This document shows, piece after piece, positions 7,101 to 7,405 of a stretch of DNA of 7,405 nt. The stretch covers positions 1 to 7,405 of the forward strand of contig JBAZJT010000039.1 in the NCBI GenBank assembly GCA_041651175.1, given 5' to 3'. A program made the translations under genes and the position numbers. Below the pieces are notes generated by a model that had not been told where the DNA came from, searched no databases, and was given only the letters and a program-made list of their open reading frames with translations. Each line of letters begins with the position of its first letter. The first letter of the stretch is position 1. This DNA comes from Elusimicrobiales bacterium (lineage in GTDB: Bacteria; Elusimicrobiota; Elusimicrobia; Elusimicrobiales; Elusimicrobiaceae).

Positions 7101-7405
7101 GCTGGGGAAGAACACCGTCGCGCTGTTTGATATGGGAACACCGGCGGGCATGTCGGATCGCAGGCGTGTCTCAACGGTAAACTTGCCGCCTTTGCGCGGC
7201 CCCGCATCGCCGGTAAATACGGTGAGCGTACGGGTGTGCGGGTCATAGGCGTAAGGGAAATTGGCGGGCGTCTGCGCATTCGTTGCCCAGTCAACGGAAT
7301 AGAAATCCCGCACGGAAAGAACGGAATCATCAAGATTCGCGTCAAGAGCATCTGTAACATAAGTTCCGAAAGCCGTGCCCTCGCCCTCGTTTTCAAATTC
7401 AACGG
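4122..7405 (-). CDS. Giant modular exported surface protein (Ig-like, NHL propeller, ZU5-like, sorting domain), N-terminus beyond right edge
   Basis: The frame is open from the right edge (first whole codon ends at 7403), giving 1093 visible residues; the true start and signal peptide are outside. An in-frame GTG at 7313 is internal because upstream codons continue the same domain. In order (visible numbering): about 1-115 is a DUF11-like segment (VTDALDANLD near the edge); about 117-316 holds two Ig-like 5-type domains (GDGFYYTSST and GDSKYYGTV near their ends); about 318-515 holds two further Ig-like domains introduced by VSSPVITV and DTTPPAVNLVFP, both with DxAGN motifs; about 531-808 has six NHL repeats (GVAVGPDGLVWVAD type), enough for one six-bladed propeller; 868-983 is ZU5-like (ILPQGAL, then LTIPYD and a HFSLY end). 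Residues 998-1093 form a type A-like/FlgD-like sorting domain: YPNP at 1004-1007, IRIYDVSGQL at 1028-1037, GIYTA at 1068-1072 and a KKKFAIVR end. It probably acts outside the cell in adhesion or envelope structure; its ligand is unknown. Confidence 0.92.
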   Translation of the reverse strand, partial: VEFENEGEGTAFGTYVTDALDANLDDSVLSVRDFYSVDWATNAQTPANFPYAYDPHTRTLTVFTGDAGPRKGGKFTVETRLRSDMPAGVPISNSATVFFPSDLEETRTNAIISVVPNNPQLAYTGDLTAYYNEYAVLSASLTYSGGAIAGKPVNFSMNGQVFVATTSASGAAVTYVPLDTVLPGSYTVTLAFPGDGFYYTSSTQTVTLSVEKEYARILDFSTVTYSTVSVPVAVQIAAANGASLRFQDTEPKTLRLFFADGSTRTALGSAVVSSDTAHFVFDLPHPLRVEYALEAEFDGDSKYYGTVGVSTLTVVDVSSPVITVSSPVAGASYAGAVPVRYTVTDNLDPAPTSYAYLTSLATGATVFAANNADVPAASLSNGSWTLTIAAQDFAGNISSVTTGAFDVSVFVDTTPPAVNLVFPSTSAVGVEQAFTGVVPVVANAYDANLSSWTISYAASTTAAGVLISSGSVALSSSTAVLWNTAGLSGGYNLRVEGCDTAGNCAALAAPVYIGVPALAQVMGRREKLRLNLTTPRGVAVGPDGLVWVADTGADRVIAVNTSGVVVRELGGGLVRRGGLRLNKPQSVAVDPSGNVYVADTYNHRILKLTPGGAVLLEISKTGRRPYQLFFPSSVALDAAGNIYTADKNLSRVNAFSPDGKLLLSFSTNLSAGDYQLRDGYGSSAWESALRLIFDAFMSGYSRPAGIAVSSGGDIWISDERGNRLMQFTPSGKFVKSLSGFKRPAGLRFDRADMVYLADRLGSRIQKLDRSGRAYWNITGFYMPADVALAPDGSLWAVDAFRCALLRYGLPPSTGGRARSGASAPEETVSAEQSSLLARLEPEHSLYVTDEGVKVGKVVDAAGGAVSYTGGARVILPQGALAGEAEITVMQSTQTEVQRDAYLKTRKLMPAGAPYEFGPEGMVFSSPATLTIPYDASQIPAGKTERDLAVYNWDEASQTWQPVESQLAGGALTAQTNHFSLYQPMVQGVNPMAAVTFAFRQFYVYPNPAKGGNKPILHLECGIGDGADIRIYDVSGQLRHSARMDGAPNISSPEYAYEYTWDMSGAGSGIYTAIMEAHNGGETVKAKKKFAIVR

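Noticed and set aside
7311..7313. GTG as the true start of the giant surface protein
   Set aside because: The same frame continues upstream to the window edge with a coherent DUF11-like sequence, and no ribosome site precedes the GTG.
1..7405. CRISPR array, tRNA, rRNA or riboswitch
   Set aside because: No regularly spaced direct repeats were seen, no cloverleaf or rRNA-like stretch was recognised, and both non-coding gaps are under 200 bp.

Overview
The window looks like a bacterial chromosome segment in which a putative mobile-element or integrated cassette (about 1-3100) lies next to two genes for secreted or outer-membrane proteins (about 3233-7405). The DNA is fairly GC-rich. A PorV/UPF0164-type outer-membrane barrel sits directly after a large Ig/NHL/sorting-domain surface protein, and Shine-Dalgarno sequences are clear throughout. 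Together these suggest a Gram-negative-type (diderm) bacterium. Elusimicrobiota or a related lineage with type IX secretion-like parts is my best guess, but the sequence alone does not fix the phylum.

Left block. The minus strand from 2401 to the left edge is a tight four-gene operon. It encodes an 84-aa, an 89-aa and a 104-aa protein of unknown function, followed by a large serine recombinase of which 522 residues are visible (C-terminus cut off by the edge). The first three genes join by ATGA stop/start overlaps, and the recombinase GTG lies three bases after the preceding stop codon. Each gene has its Shine-Dalgarno sequence inside the tail of the gene before it. A 170-bp divergent control region (2402-2571) separates this operon from a plus-strand gene for a basic 156-aa protein. 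That protein has an N-terminal beta-rich part and a C-terminal winged-helix-like part. The region carries a good sigma70-type promoter facing right, a weaker one facing left, and a perfect 8-bp inverted repeat whose arms overlap both -35 boxes.

Middle. The 190 bp between 3043 and 3232 lie between convergent genes. They hold a perfect 8-bp hairpin (3054-3087) and a weak terminator-like element (about 3107-3147). This is the likely place where accessory DNA meets host genes, although no attachment site or target duplication could be shown.

Right block. A leftward two-gene operon. First is a very large exported protein, cut at its N-terminus by the right edge (1093 residues visible). It has a DUF11-like segment, about four Ig-like domains, a six-repeat NHL propeller, a ZU5-like domain and a C-terminal type A-like sorting domain. 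Four bases later comes a 294-aa PorV/PorQ-family outer-membrane barrel. Known type IX systems suggest a cargo protein encoded with a barrel partner that helps deliver it to the cell surface; here that functional link is an inference from domains and gene order.
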